The notes under the pieces were generated by a model, which worked only from the letters and a program-made list of their open reading frames with translations, had not been told where the DNA came from and ran no database searches. Shown piece by piece: positions 1-9,674 of a stretch of DNA of 64,000 bases. The stretch is from VBOC01 sp964512655 (GTDB taxonomy: Bacteria > Bacteroidota > Ignavibacteria > UBA10030 > SZUA-254): positions 17,131-81,130 of the forward strand of contig CAZEJT010000012.1 of NCBI GenBank assembly GCA_964512655.1, in the 5' to 3' direction. Each line of letters opens with the position of its first letter. Within the stretch, counting starts at the first letter, position 1. Both the position numbers and the translations under genes were made by a program.

Positions 1-3000
1 TTCTGTCGGAGTGCGTACTCGACCGGTATCCCCTTCCCCTTTTCCGCCACCGAACTCACCGAATCGGACGTCCGGAAGAGGAACGTATCCGCCGACACGG
101 TGTCGAATCCGTCCGTCACCCAGACACTCCATGAGTACCATGTCTGCACCTTCAGCAGGGCCATCAAGCTCGCTGCCGAGACTGACGTATCGGTCGTTAC
201 CGCGATCGTATCCGAGAGAGGATCGATGAGGCGCACGATGTATCTCAGCGTATCCGCCCCGTCGAGATCGGAGGACGGATGCCAAGTGAACTCGATCGGA
301 ACCGACGGTGACTTCAATCTGATCGTGTCACCCGCAACAGGGTTGGCCAGATGGAATGCAGCCGGCGGGTGGTTCAACACCGTGAAATTCACAGGCCCGG
401 ATGTGCCTCCACCCGGCGGACTGTTCGTCACTGTAAATACCCGGTTCCCCGGCAACGCCGCGGTACCCACCGCTCCGGCACCCGCCTTTCCGGTATTCAT
501 CGTTCCTGCACCCACCGTCACCGTTGCAAAGATGCTGTCTGATGTGTGAACGATCATCGTCTTCACCGTGATTCCCGCCCCCGCGTTCAGCGTGCTCACC
601 CCTGAAACGAAGTTCGTTCCGGTGAAGACCAGATCCACTGTCTCGCCCCGGTATGCGCTCGAGGGAGAGACTGTCTTCAACACCGGCAGGGGGTTCGTGC
701 TGAAGGACGCCTCGATCGTGTGGTTCGCCGAAACGTTAGAGAAGGTGTATTTCGTGACGGCCCCTACCGAGACGCTGTCGACGAGAACGTCTGAGACGAA
801 GTAGGCCGAATCAGGCGTGATCGTGAACATCTGGCTTGAGCCGTAGGTCACAGGCACTGACCCCGAAGGTGAGACCGTCCCATGAGCGCCAGCCGTGGCC
901 GTGATCGTGAACGATTGGATCACGAACGACGCCTCGATAACGTGACTGGCCGTCACGTTGGTGAACGAGTACTTCGCCACCGCTCCCACGGAGACGCTGT
1001 CCACCTTGACGTCACTGATCAGATATCCTGTATCTGGGGTGATCGTGAAGCTCTGGCTCGAACCGTAGTTCACAGGCACAGGCCCTGAGGGAGAGATCGA
1101 GCCGTGTGCATCGGCAACCCCTTTGACGATGAAGCTCTGGATCGCAAACGAGGCCTCAATGACGTGATTGGCCGTCACGTTGGTCAACGTGTACTTGGCA
1201 ACAGCCCCAACGGAAACGCTGTCCACCTTGACGTCACTGATCAGATACCCTGTATCGGGCGTGATCGTAAAGCTCTGGCTTGACCCGTAGTTCACCGGTA
1301 CTGCCCCTGAGGGAGAGATCGAGCCGTGGGCATCGGCAATCCCCTTGACAATGAAGCTCTGAATCGCAAATGATGCCTCGATCACGTGAGTTGCGGTGAC
1401 GTTTGTGAATGTGTACTTCGCCACAGCCCCCACCGATACGCTGTCCACCCGAACATCACTGACGTAGTAGCCCGTATCCGGCGTGATCGTAAAGGTCTGA
1501 TTGGAGCCGTAATCGACCGGCACCGCTCCCGAAGGCGAGATCGAGCCGTGAGCATCGGCAATCCCTTTCACAATGAACGTTTGAATGGCGAAGGTTGCCT
1601 CGATAACATGCGCTCCGGCCACGCCCGTAAATGTGTACTTTGCCACGGCGCCGACGGAGACGCTGTCCACGCGGACGTCGCTGATGAAATATCCCGTATC
1701 GGGAGTGATGGTAAAGCTCTGACTAGCCCCCGAGTCTACCAGCACGACCCCTGATGGGGAGATGGTCCCATGAGCGTCGGCGATCGCCTTGATGGCGAAC
1801 TGATTTATGGAGAAGCTTGCCGAAATCGTATGATTCGCGGTCACGTTCGTAAACGTATACTTTGCAAGCGCCCCGAGCGGAGTGCCGTCTACCGTCACGT
1901 CGAGCACGTGGTATCCGGATGCGGGTGTAATCATAAAGCCCTGATCAGAGCCGTACAACACACTCACGGCGCCGGAGGGAGAGATGGAACCGTTCGCCCC
2001 CGCTGTCGCGGTGACGGTGAGCGTGTCGATCGCAAACGACGCCGCAATCGTGTGATTGGCAGTCACGTTTGTGAACGTATACTTCGCAACCGCCCCGATC
2101 GACGTGCCGTCAACGCTGACATCTGATACATGGTGACCGGTCGCCGGGGTGATCGTGAACCCCTGGTCCGAGCCGTACAAGACCCCCACGGCCCCCGAAG
2201 GAGAAATGGAGCCGTTGGCTCCCGCGCTTGCCGTAATCGTCAATGTGTCGATGGCAAATGAGGCCGCAATCGTATGATTCGCCGTCACGTTTGTGAACGT
2301 ATATTTTGCCGCCGCCCCGATCGACGTGCCGTCAACGCTGACATCCGATACATGGTATCCGGCCGACGGCGTGATCGTAAAGCCCTGATCCGAACCGTAC
2401 AATACCCCGACGGCTCCGGAGGGAGAAATCGAACCCCCCGCACCAGCGGAAGCGCTTACTGTTAACGTATCGATAGCGAACGACGCCGAGATCGTATGGT
2501 TAGTAGTCACACTTGTGAATGTGTGGCTTGCGACCGCCCCGATGGAGCTCCCGTCGACGAGCACATCGGCCACATGATAGCCGGTTGAGGGGGTGATCGT
2601 AAATCCCTGGTCGGAGCCGTACAGAACCGTTACCGCGCCGGATGGGGAAATCGACCCGTTCGCGCCCGCGGAGGCGGTGATTGTCAGCGTGTCGATGGCA
2701 AACGATGCCGAGATCGTATGGTTTGCAGTCACACTCGTGAATGTGTGGCTTGCCACCGCCCCGACAGAGCTCCCGTCGACGAGCACGTCCGCCACATGGT
2801 AGCCGATCGCAGGAGTGATCGTGAATGGCTGGTCCGAACCGTACACTACTGCGACCGCGCCCGACGGCGAGATGGAACCGTTTGCTCCGGCGGAGGCCGT
2901 GATCGTAAGGGTGTCGATGGCAAACGAGGCGGCGATCGTGTGATTGGCCGAGACACTTGTAAAGCTATGGCTCGCAACCGCGCCGATAGAGCTTCCGTCG

Positions 3001-4856
3001 ACCGTTACATCCGCGATGTGATACCCCGTTGCCGCGGTGATCGTGAAGGATGTGTCCGAACCGTAGTTCACGACAATTCCACCGGAGGGCGAGATCGAGC
3101 CGTTCGCGCCCGCAGAAGCTGTGATCGTGTACGTGTTGATGGCAAACGTCGCCGCAATTGTGTGATTGGCCGACACGCTCGTGAACGTGTGGGTAGTAAC
3201 GGCGCCTATTGAGCTTCCGTCCACCGTGACGTCGGCGACATGATACCCTGTTGCGGGCGTGATCGTAAACGTCGTGTCAGAACCGTAATTGACAACCACG
3301 CCGCCGGATGGCGAAATCGAGCCGTTGGCCCCGGCCGAAGCCGTAATCGTGTAGGTGTTGATTGCAAACGTCGCCGCAATCGTGTGATTGGCGCTGACGC
3401 TCGTGAAGGTGTGGCTCGCAACCGCGCCGATCGAGCTCCCGTCCACAGTGACGTCTGCAATATGATACCCTGTCGCTGGTGTGATGGTGAAGGATGTATC
3501 AGCGCCGTAGTTCACGACGACAGGGCCGGAAGGCGAAATGGACCCATGGGCGCCTGCCGATGCCGTGATCGTGAACGTATTGATCGCAAACGTGGCCGAT
3601 ATCGTGTGGTTGACCACCACGCTTGTGAACGAATAGCTTGCCACCGGTCCCTGCGACACGCCGTCGACCAGCACGTCCGCCACGTGGTAGTTCGCATTCG
3701 CCGTGATCGTGAACGACTGGTTCCCGCCGTAGCTTACTCCGACCGAGCCGGAGGGAGATATCGTCCCGTTGGCTCCCGCCGAAGCCGAGATCGTCAGGGA
3801 TACGGGCTCGCCGATTGCGAAATCGCTGAACGAGGTCACCCCTGTCGCCTGCGTGCTCGTGGCGGTCTTTGTCCCCACGGTCGGTTGTGTCCATGTCGGG
3901 GAATTGTACTTGCCCACGATGAAGTTCGCCGTGTTCGCCCCCGCATCCACATCTCCGGCGACAAAGGTGAAGGTGGCGCTGTAGGTCGTGAAGACGACCC
4001 CCCCGTTGGTCAACGTATAGTACCGGTTCACGCTTTTCGACCCGTTGATCGGAGCCCCGATGATGTTCGGATGCTCGCCCGCCGTCGAATTTGCCGTCAG
4101 GTTTCCGGCGGTGGTCACGCTTGCGAACGCTACGGCTACGGGAGTGTAATTGCTTGCATCGCCCGTGTGGAACGTTACCGAAGTCGCACCCGTCGCGACA
4201 GCCATTTGCAGGTTACCGTTCACCCATCCTGCCGTGCGGGTTACCGTCGCGCCCGTCGGAATGACAAGTTTCGATGAACCGGTCGAAAACGCGCCCAAGG
4301 TCAGCGTCAACGCCGTCGTCACCGTATCGTTCTGAGCCAGGGCCGCTCCCGCGGCATTGTTGATCGTCAGATTTGAAAAGCTCGTGGTCCCGGTGATCGT
4401 CTGCGTGCTCGTTCCGTTCAGTATCACCGAAGCTGTTCCTGGTGAAAAGCTCCCTCCGCTCTGAGTCCAGTTGCCTGCCACCGTGATGATGTTTCCCGTC
4501 GTGGTGATTGACAGAGCCCCGCCGGTGATGGTGAATCCTCCCGCGCCGACGGTGAGGGTGGAGTTGTTCGTGAAGTCTTTTGTGCCGGAACTTACAGACT
4601 GCGTGTAGGAGAGGCACACGGCGAGGGTGTTGATTTGCAGGGCCCCGCCGCCGTCGATGAAGACATCGTCGGACGCCGTGGGAATTCCGGCTCCGCCGGC
4701 CCCTCCCTGCGTGAGACTCCAGTTTGCAGGTTTATCCCAGAATCTGCCGTTTCCTGTCCCTGATCCGACCCAGTGTCGTTGGGCAGACATCACGGTGCAC
4801 GCGGTGGCCAGAATCAGCACGCCAGTCAGTAACACTCTCTGTATCATCTTCGACAT
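1..4856 (-). CDS. Giant T9SS-type surface protein with 14 divergent InlB B-like repeats (3' end cut by window edge)
   Basis: This is an extracellular adhesin-like protein whose function is not known. The ATG at 4856 follows a good ribosome site (AAAGGAG, 5 bases before). A signal peptide (about residues 1-24) leads into a beta-rich N-terminal module of about 350 residues starting near HWVGSGTGNGRFWD. Then come 14 tandem repeats of about 74 residues (roughly 3,800 down to 790), each with a G-SISPSG motif and an F-TITP-TGY motif, which I assign to the divergent InlB B-repeat family. They are followed by an IPT/TIG-like and an FN3-like domain. The frame is open to base 1 and ends at ...PVEYALRQ, exactly where the paralogues continue into NYPNPFNP. 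The sorting tail is therefore expected just outside the window. It is the first of three paralogues in tandem (see 5012-9415 and 9675-13415). Confidence 0.85.
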   Translation of the reverse strand, partial: MSKMIQRVLLTGVLILATACTVMSAQRHWVGSGTGNGRFWDKPANWSLTQGGAGGAGIPTASDDVFIDGGGALQINTLAVCLSYTQSVSSGTKDFTNNSTLTVGAGGFTITGGALSITTTGNIITVAGNWTQSGGSFSPGTASVILNGTSTQTITGTTSFSNLTINNAAGAALAQNDTVTTALTLTLGAFSTGSSKLVIPTGATVTRTAGWVNGNLQMAVATGATSVTFHTGDASNYTPVAVAFASVTTAGNLTANSTAGEHPNIIGAPINGSKSVNRYYTLTNGGVVFTTYSATFTFVAGDVDAGANTANFIVGKYNSPTWTQPTVGTKTATSTQATGVTSFSDFAIGEPVSLTISASAGANGTISPSGSVGVSYGGNQSFTITANANYHVADVLVDGVSQGPVASYSFTSVVVNHTISATFAINTFTITASAGAHGSISPSGPVVVNYGADTSFTITPATGYHIADVTVDGSSIGAVASHTFTSVSANHTIAATFAINTYTITASAGANGSISPSGGVVVNYGSDTTFTITPATGYHVADVTVDGSSIGAVTTHTFTSVSANHTIAATFAINTYTITASAGANGSISPSGGIVVNYGSDTSFTITAATGYHIADVTVDGSSIGAVASHSFTSVSANHTIAASFAIDTLTITASAGANGSISPSGAVAVVYGSDQPFTITPAIGYHVADVLVDGSSVGAVASHTFTSVTANHTISASFAIDTLTITASAGANGSISPSGAVTVLYGSDQGFTITPSTGYHVADVLVDGSSIGAVASHTFTSVTTNHTISASFAIDTLTVSASAGAGGSISPSGAVGVLYGSDQGFTITPSAGYHVSDVSVDGTSIGAAAKYTFTNVTANHTIAASFAIDTLTITASAGANGSISPSGAVGVLYGSDQGFTITPATGHHVSDVSVDGTSIGAVAKYTFTNVTANHTIAASFAIDTLTVTATAGANGSISPSGAVSVLYGSDQGFMITPASGYHVLDVTVDGTPLGALAKYTFTNVTANHTISASFSINQFAIKAIADAHGTISPSGVVLVDSGASQSFTITPDTGYFISDVRVDSVSVGAVAKYTFTGVAGAHVIEATFAIQTFIVKGIADAHGSISPSGAVPVDYGSNQTFTITPDTGYYVSDVRVDSVSVGAVAKYTFTNVTATHVIEASFAIQSFIVKGIADAHGSISPSGAVPVNYGSSQSFTITPDTGYLISDVKVDSVSVGAVAKYTLTNVTANHVIEASFAIQSFIVKGVADAHGSISPSGPVPVNYGSSQSFTITPDTGYLISDVKVDSVSVGAVAKYSFTNVTASHVIEASFVIQSFTITATAGAHGTVSPSGSVPVTYGSSQMFTITPDSAYFVSDVLVDSVSVGAVTKYTFSNVSANHTIEASFSTNPLPVLKTVSPSSAYRGETVDLVFTGTNFVSGVSTLNAGAGITVKTMIVHTSDSIFATVTVGAGTMNTGKAGAGAVGTAALPGNRVFTVTNSPPGGGTSGPVNFTVLNHPPAAFHLANPVAGDTIRLKSPSVPIEFTWHPSSDLDGADTLRYIVRLIDPLSDTIAVTTDTSVSAASLMALLKVQTWYSWSVWVTDGFDTVSADTFLFRTSDSVSSVAEKGKGIPVEYALRQ
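790..3800 (-). repeat. Tandem array of 14 InlB B-like repeats, about 222 bp each
   Basis: Fourteen in-frame copies of the SPSG-coding segment lie near 858, 1083, 1306, 1525, 1750, 1970, 2195, 2414, 2636, 2860, 3080, 3302, 3525 and 3742, a regular spacing of about 222 bp. Copies nearest the C terminus carry the IADAHGSISPSG variant and copies nearer the N terminus carry the SAGANGSISPSG variant, so the array consists of at least two repeat subfamilies. Confidence 0.85.
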
Positions 4857-4944
4857 GGAGGCTCCTTTAAGAGTTTGTGGACGTTTGTATCCGGACTAGA
4901 CTGCCCCCAGTCTTCGATGCTCAAATCTTCTACCAGACTGCAAA

Positions 4945-4979
4945 GCCGGATCCGTGACGCACTCTGCCACGGATCCGGC
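4945..4979 (-). terminator. Likely intrinsic terminator behind the second adhesin gene
   Basis: A perfect 12-bp inverted repeat (GCCGGATCCGTG with an 11-base loop) lies 33 bases past the stop codon at 5012 in the direction of minus-strand transcription. The T-run after it is short (TTTG), so it may terminate only partially or protect the 3' end. Confidence 0.5.
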
Positions 4980-5011
4980 CTGCAGCCAACAACTTCGCTT
5001 TCCGCCTTCCG

Positions 5012-8000
5012 CTACCTCAGCATCATCATCTTGAGTACGCGCACGAACGCCTTCCCGTCCGCGCCCTCCGCCGAGAGCCGGTAAAGATATACGCCCGACG
5101 GCATCCAGGAAGCGTCGAACCTTGCCCTCTGATACCCCGCTTCCATCAACCGGCCGTCAATGAGCGTCGCCACCTCCTGGCCGAGGAGATTGTACACCAC
5201 AAGCCTCACTACCGAGCGCCTGGGCAGATCGAACTCGATCGTCGTGGCCGGATTGAACGGGTTTGGGTAGTTCTGGTGCAGCGCGTACTCCTTTGGCAAC
5301 TTCTTCGCGCGATCGGCTACCGCTGTCACCGTGTCCGATGTCCGGAACATGAACGTGTCCGCTGCCGCGACAGTATCGAATCCATCGGTCACGCTCACCG
5401 TCCACATGTATGTCGTGTGAGGAGTGAGCACGCTCATGATCCCGAGCGACACGCTCGTGTCACCCTTGACGGTCACCGAATCGTCCAGAGGCGTTCCGGG
5501 CAGGTGGAGGATGTAGGTCAGCGTGTCTCCCGCATCCAGATCCAGCGACGCGCTCCAGCCGAACTCAATCGGTACTCCCGGTGACTTGAGCGCAATCGTA
5601 TCCCCGTTGAGAGGTTGTACCAGATGGAATACCGATGGCAGGTGATTCAAGACCATGAATTTCGCAGGCCCCGATGTCCCTCCTCCCGGAGGGCTATTGG
5701 TCACGGTGAACAGTCTGGACCCGGGCACGGCACCGGCCCCGATGGTGATGTCGGCAAAGATCGTGTCGGGAACCACCGTCAGGTGGTTCACGGTGATCCC
5801 GGCGCCCACATTCAAGGCGCTCACGCCATCAATAAAGTTCGCCCCCACCACATTGAGCATCAGCGTCTCCCCTCTGTAGGCGGATGCAGGAAATACCTTC
5901 GTCACCACGGGTGCCGGATTCGTCCCAAACGATGCGTCGATCGTGTGAGCAGCGGTGACATTCTTGAACACATACACCCCCGGCGCGCCCACCGGGACCG
6001 AATCCACGCTCACGCCGGCGATGAAGTAACCCGAGTCGGGCGTGATCGTAAACTTCTGACTCCCCCCGTAATTCACCCCCACCGCGCCGCTCGGACTGAT
6101 CGATCCATGAGGGCCCGCGGTAGCGGTAATCGTGAACGACTCGATCACGAAGCTTGCTTCGATCACGTGGCTGGCTGTCACGTTCGTGAACGTGTACTTC
6201 GACACCGCTCCCACGGAGACGCTGTCGACGTGGACGTCGGCAATGAGATACCCCGTGTCCGGGATGACCGTGAAGCTCTGACTCGCCCCGTAGCTCACCG
6301 GCACAGGCCCCGAGGGCGAAATCGAGCCGTGGGCATCCGCGATCGCCTTGACGATGAAGCTCTGTAGAGCGAAGGATGCTTCGATCACATGACTCCCCGT
6401 CACGCTCGTGAACGTGTACTTTGCCACCGCCCCTACCGAGACGCTGTCCACGCGCACATCCGAGATCGCATACCCGGTATCGGGTGTGATGGTAAAGGTC
6501 TGATCCGCGCCGTAATTGACCGGCACGGGCCCGGAGGGCGAGATCGAGCCATGGGCATCGGCAATCCCCTTGACGATGAAGCTCTGAATCGCGAATGATG
6601 CCTCGATCACGTGAGGAGCCGTCACGTTCGTGAACGCGTATTTGGCGACTGCTCCCACGGAGACGCTATCCACCTTCACGTCACTGATGTAATACCCGGT
6701 GTCGGGCGTGATAGTGAAACTCTGATCTGACCCGTAGTTCACAGGCACAGCCCCTGAGGGAGAGATTGACCCGTGAGCATCGGCAATTCCTTTGACAATG
6801 AAGCTCTGAATCGCAAATGAAGCCTCGATCACGTGAGCGCCCGTCACGCTCGTGAATGTATACTTTGCGACGGCACCCACGGAGACGCTGTCCACCTTCA
6901 CGTCACTGATGAAATACCCGGTATCGGGCGTGATAGTGAAGCTCTGATTGGCGCCCGAATCCACCAGCACGACCCCTGACGGAGAGATCGTCCCGTGAGC
7001 ATCGGCGATCGCCTTGATGGCGAATTGATTGGCCGAGAAGCTCGCGGAGATCGTATGGCTCGAGGTCACGTTCGTGAACGTGTACTTCGCAACCGCGCCG
7101 ATTGAACTGCCATCAATCGTCACGTCAAGCACATGGTAACCCGCCGCGGCCGTGATGGTGAACCCCTGATCTGCTCCGTATAGTACTGCCACAGCTCCCG
7201 AAGGAGAGATGGAACCGTTTACGCCTGCTGTCGCCGTGATCGTGAGCGTATCGATGGCAAATGAGGCCGCGATCGAATGATTGGCGGTCACGTTCGTGAA
7301 CGTGTACTTTGCCACCGCCCCGATCGATCCGCCGTCGACCGTCACATCAGTGACGTGGTAACCAGTCGATGGGGTAATTGTGAATCCCTGATCCGAACCA
7401 TACAATACCGCAACGGCTCCGGAGGGCGAGATTGAACCGTTCGCCCCCGCCGTCGCGGTGACGGTAAGGGTGTCGATGGCAAACGAGACCGCGACGGTAT
7501 GGTTGGCCGTGACGTTCGTGAACGTGTATTTTGCCACGGCTCCAATCGATCCGCCATCGACAGTCACGTCAAGGACATGGTAACCTGTCGACGGGGTAAT
7601 CGTAAATCCCTGATCTGTCCCGTACACGACCGCCACCGCTCCCGAAGGTGATATCGAACCGTTTGCTCCCGCCGAGGCCGTTATCGTCAGCGTATCGATG
7701 GCGAACGATGCCGAAATCGTGTGATTAGCCGTGACGCTCGTGAACGTGTGTGTGGTGACCGTTCCAATCGAGCTGCCGTCGACCAGCACATCGGCCACGT
7801 GGTATCCTGTCGAAGGGGTAATCGTGAACCCCTGATCGGAGCCGTACAACACCGCAACCGCACCGGAGGGCGAGATGGAACCATTGGCACCTGCGGACGC
7901 GGTGATCGTAAGCGTGTCGATGGCAAAAAAGGCAGCAATAGTATGATTGGCGCTGACGCTCGTGAAGGTATGGCTTGCCACCGCTCCGATCGAGCTCCCG

Positions 8001-9415
8001 TCCACGGTGACGTCTGCAATATGATAACCTGTCGCTGGTGTGATGGTGAAGGATGTATCAGCGCCGTAGTTCACGACGACAGGGCCGGAAGGCGAAATGG
8101 ACCCATGGGCGCCTGCCGATGCCGTGATCGTGAACGTATTGATCGCAAACGTGGCCGATATCGTGTGGTTGACCACCACGCTTGTGAACGAATAGCTGGC
8201 CACCGGTCCCTGCGATACGCCGTCGACCAGCACGTCGGCGATGTGGTAGTTCGCATTCGCCGTGATCGTGAACCCCTGGCTCCCGTTGTAACTCACCGGC
8301 ACTGACCCTGAGGGAGAGATCGTGCCATTCGCCCCCGCCGATGCCGTGATCGTCAATGCCACCGGCTCACCGATGACAAAGTCGCTGAAGGAGCTTAACC
8401 CCGTCGCCTGCGTGCTCGTTGCCGTCTTCGTCCCTACCGTCGGCTGCGTCCAGGTCGGAGTATTGTATTTCCCCACGATGAAGTTCGCCGTGTTCGCTCC
8501 CGCGTCCACATCCCCTGCCACAAAATTGAACGTCGCACTGTACGTCGTGAAGACGACACCACCGTTGGTCAGCGTGTAGTACCGGTTCACGCTCTTTAGA
8601 GAGTTAATCGGCGAGCCCACCACGTTCGGATGGTCTCCCCCCGTCGACTTTGCCGTCAGATTCCCCGCCGTTGTCACGCTTGCAAACGCCACCGTCACGG
8701 GCGTGTAGTTCGACGCATCGCCTGAGTGGAAGGTGACCGAAGTAGCTCCTGTAGCTACCGGCATCTGCAGGTTCCCGTTCACCCACCCGCCCGTGCGCGT
8801 GAGCGTCGCCCCTGTGGGTATCACCAGCTTCGATGCTCCCGTCGACACCGCCCCTGAGGTCAACGTCAACGAGGTGGTAACTGTGTCATTCTGGGCCAGC
8901 GTCACTCCGGCGGCGTTATTGACAGTCAGAGTCACGAATGAGGTCGTCCCTGTCACTGTCTGAGCGCTTGTGCCGTTGAGGGTCACGGTTGCGGTCCCCT
9001 GCGTGAACGAGCCCCCTGTCTGCGTCCAGTTGCCGGCCACCGCGATCGAGTTACCGGTCGTGGTAATGCTCATCGCCCCGCCTGAGATCGTAAATCCCCC
9101 TGTGCCCACCGTTAAGGTCGCATTATTGAGAAACCCTTTTGCTCCCGAGGTGAACGACTGGGTGAAGGACCGGCACACGGCCGTGGTATTGATCTGGAGA
9201 TCTCCTCCGCCGTCGATGAAGACGTCATCTGAGGCCGTCGGGACTCCTGCTCCCCCGGCTCCGCCCTGTGTCAGGCTCCAGTTGGCGGTCTTGTCCCAAA
9301 ACCTTCCGTTTCCTGTCCCGGTCCCAACCCAGTGCAGCTGAGTTGCAAGCGTGGCACCGACGGTACCGACCAGTAAAACTGCAACAAAAAGCGTTCTCTG
9401 TATCATTGTGGACAT
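5012..9415 (-). CDS. Giant T9SS-exported surface protein with 11 divergent InlB B-like repeats
   Basis: This secreted, probably cell-surface protein of 1,467 residues is likely an adhesin or matrix protein. The start MSTMIQRT at 9415 is preferred over an upstream in-frame Met at 9472 because a GAAAGGG ribosome site precedes it, a signal peptide follows, and the paralogue at 13415 starts identically. The order is: signal peptide (about 1-24), beta-rich module (to about 370), 11 InlB B-like repeats (about 370-1190), an IPT/TIG-like domain (about 1190-1285), an FN3-like domain (to about 1375), and a T9SS type A sorting domain from about 1377 with NYPNPFNP and a final run KMMMLR. Residues 1-417 are encoded by DNA identical to the next gene, while the rest has diverged. 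It has its own promoter (9516-9544) and terminator. Confidence 0.88.
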   Translation of the reverse strand: MSTMIQRTLFVAVLLVGTVGATLATQLHWVGTGTGNGRFWDKTANWSLTQGGAGGAGVPTASDDVFIDGGGDLQINTTAVCRSFTQSFTSGAKGFLNNATLTVGTGGFTISGGAMSITTTGNSIAVAGNWTQTGGSFTQGTATVTLNGTSAQTVTGTTSFVTLTVNNAAGVTLAQNDTVTTSLTLTSGAVSTGASKLVIPTGATLTRTGGWVNGNLQMPVATGATSVTFHSGDASNYTPVTVAFASVTTAGNLTAKSTGGDHPNVVGSPINSLKSVNRYYTLTNGGVVFTTYSATFNFVAGDVDAGANTANFIVGKYNTPTWTQPTVGTKTATSTQATGLSSFSDFVIGEPVALTITASAGANGTISPSGSVPVSYNGSQGFTITANANYHIADVLVDGVSQGPVASYSFTSVVVNHTISATFAINTFTITASAGAHGSISPSGPVVVNYGADTSFTITPATGYHIADVTVDGSSIGAVASHTFTSVSANHTIAAFFAIDTLTITASAGANGSISPSGAVAVLYGSDQGFTITPSTGYHVADVLVDGSSIGTVTTHTFTSVTANHTISASFAIDTLTITASAGANGSISPSGAVAVVYGTDQGFTITPSTGYHVLDVTVDGGSIGAVAKYTFTNVTANHTVAVSFAIDTLTVTATAGANGSISPSGAVAVLYGSDQGFTITPSTGYHVTDVTVDGGSIGAVAKYTFTNVTANHSIAASFAIDTLTITATAGVNGSISPSGAVAVLYGADQGFTITAAAGYHVLDVTIDGSSIGAVAKYTFTNVTSSHTISASFSANQFAIKAIADAHGTISPSGVVLVDSGANQSFTITPDTGYFISDVKVDSVSVGAVAKYTFTSVTGAHVIEASFAIQSFIVKGIADAHGSISPSGAVPVNYGSDQSFTITPDTGYYISDVKVDSVSVGAVAKYAFTNVTAPHVIEASFAIQSFIVKGIADAHGSISPSGPVPVNYGADQTFTITPDTGYAISDVRVDSVSVGAVAKYTFTSVTGSHVIEASFALQSFIVKAIADAHGSISPSGPVPVSYGASQSFTVIPDTGYLIADVHVDSVSVGAVSKYTFTNVTASHVIEASFVIESFTITATAGPHGSISPSGAVGVNYGGSQKFTITPDSGYFIAGVSVDSVPVGAPGVYVFKNVTAAHTIDASFGTNPAPVVTKVFPASAYRGETLMLNVVGANFIDGVSALNVGAGITVNHLTVVPDTIFADITIGAGAVPGSRLFTVTNSPPGGGTSGPAKFMVLNHLPSVFHLVQPLNGDTIALKSPGVPIEFGWSASLDLDAGDTLTYILHLPGTPLDDSVTVKGDTSVSLGIMSVLTPHTTYMWTVSVTDGFDTVAAADTFMFRTSDTVTAVADRAKKLPKEYALHQNYPNPFNPATTIEFDLPRRSVVRLVVYNLLGQEVATLIDGRLMEAGYQRARFDASWMPSGVYLYRLSAEGADGKAFVRVLKMMMLR
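6020..8345 (-). repeat. Tandem array of 11 InlB B-like repeats
   Basis: SPSG-coding segments lie near 6085, 6308, 6530, 6750, 6970, 7195, 7416, 7638, 7860, 8085 and 8304, again with a period of about 222 bp. The order of subfamilies matches the neighbouring array: AGANG-type copies towards the N terminus, ADAHG-type copies towards the C terminus, and one AGPHG copy last. Confidence 0.85.
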
Positions 9416-9423
9416 GGAAACCC
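8163..9423 (-). repeat. 1,261-bp perfect direct repeat, copy A (adhesin N-terminal cassette)
   Basis: I compared this segment line by line with 12163-13423 and found no difference. It covers the first 417 codons plus 8 bases upstream of the ATG. Identity breaks sharply at both ends (8162 c against 12162 t; 9424 t against 13424 c). The offset is exactly 4,000 bp. Confidence 0.93.
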
Positions 9424-9515
9424 TTTCAAAATGTTTTGGCTCCAGAATCTTCGTTGCGAGCATGAGGCGCATTATATTGAAATATCAATAACTTAGCCCG
9501 CTATTTTGAGGCGTA

Positions 9516-9544
9516 ATATTAAGCAATTGGCGTAACATTGTCAA
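9516..9544 (-). promoter_or_regulatory. Sigma-70-like promoter of the 11-repeat adhesin gene
   Basis: The minus strand reads TTGACA, a 17-base spacer, then TAATAT. The -10 lies about 100 bases before the start codon at 9415. The -35 and spacer start (TTGACAATGTTAC) also occur in the promoter of the next paralogue. Two TTACGCC direct repeats (9510-9516 and 9529-9535) lie around the -10 box and could be operator half sites. Confidence 0.7.
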
Positions 9545-9608
9545 GTTAATTCTCTCTTAAGTTTTTGGGTAATTTGCGTAAAACCATTCAAAACCGGGCT
9601 CTGAAAGC

Positions 9609-9643
9609 AAAAAGCCGGCTCAGGTTGTCCCCGGGCCGGCCTT
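9609..9643 (-). terminator. Intrinsic terminator behind the 8-repeat adhesin gene
   Basis: On the minus strand AAGGCCGGC and GCCGGCTTT form a 9-bp stem (one G-T pair) that runs straight into TTTTTGC. It lies 32 bases past the stop codon at 9675, as expected for a rho-independent terminator. Confidence 0.65.
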
Positions 9644-9674
9644 CTGATCGATTCTCCTCAGTTCCCTAGGTGTA

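Noticed and set aside
3240..4277. A 345-residue plus-strand open frame and many similar ones across 1-21 kb
   Set aside because: They are rich in Arg, His and Cys, follow the 222-bp period of the antisense adhesin repeats and have no ribosome sites. They are shadows of the minus-strand genes.
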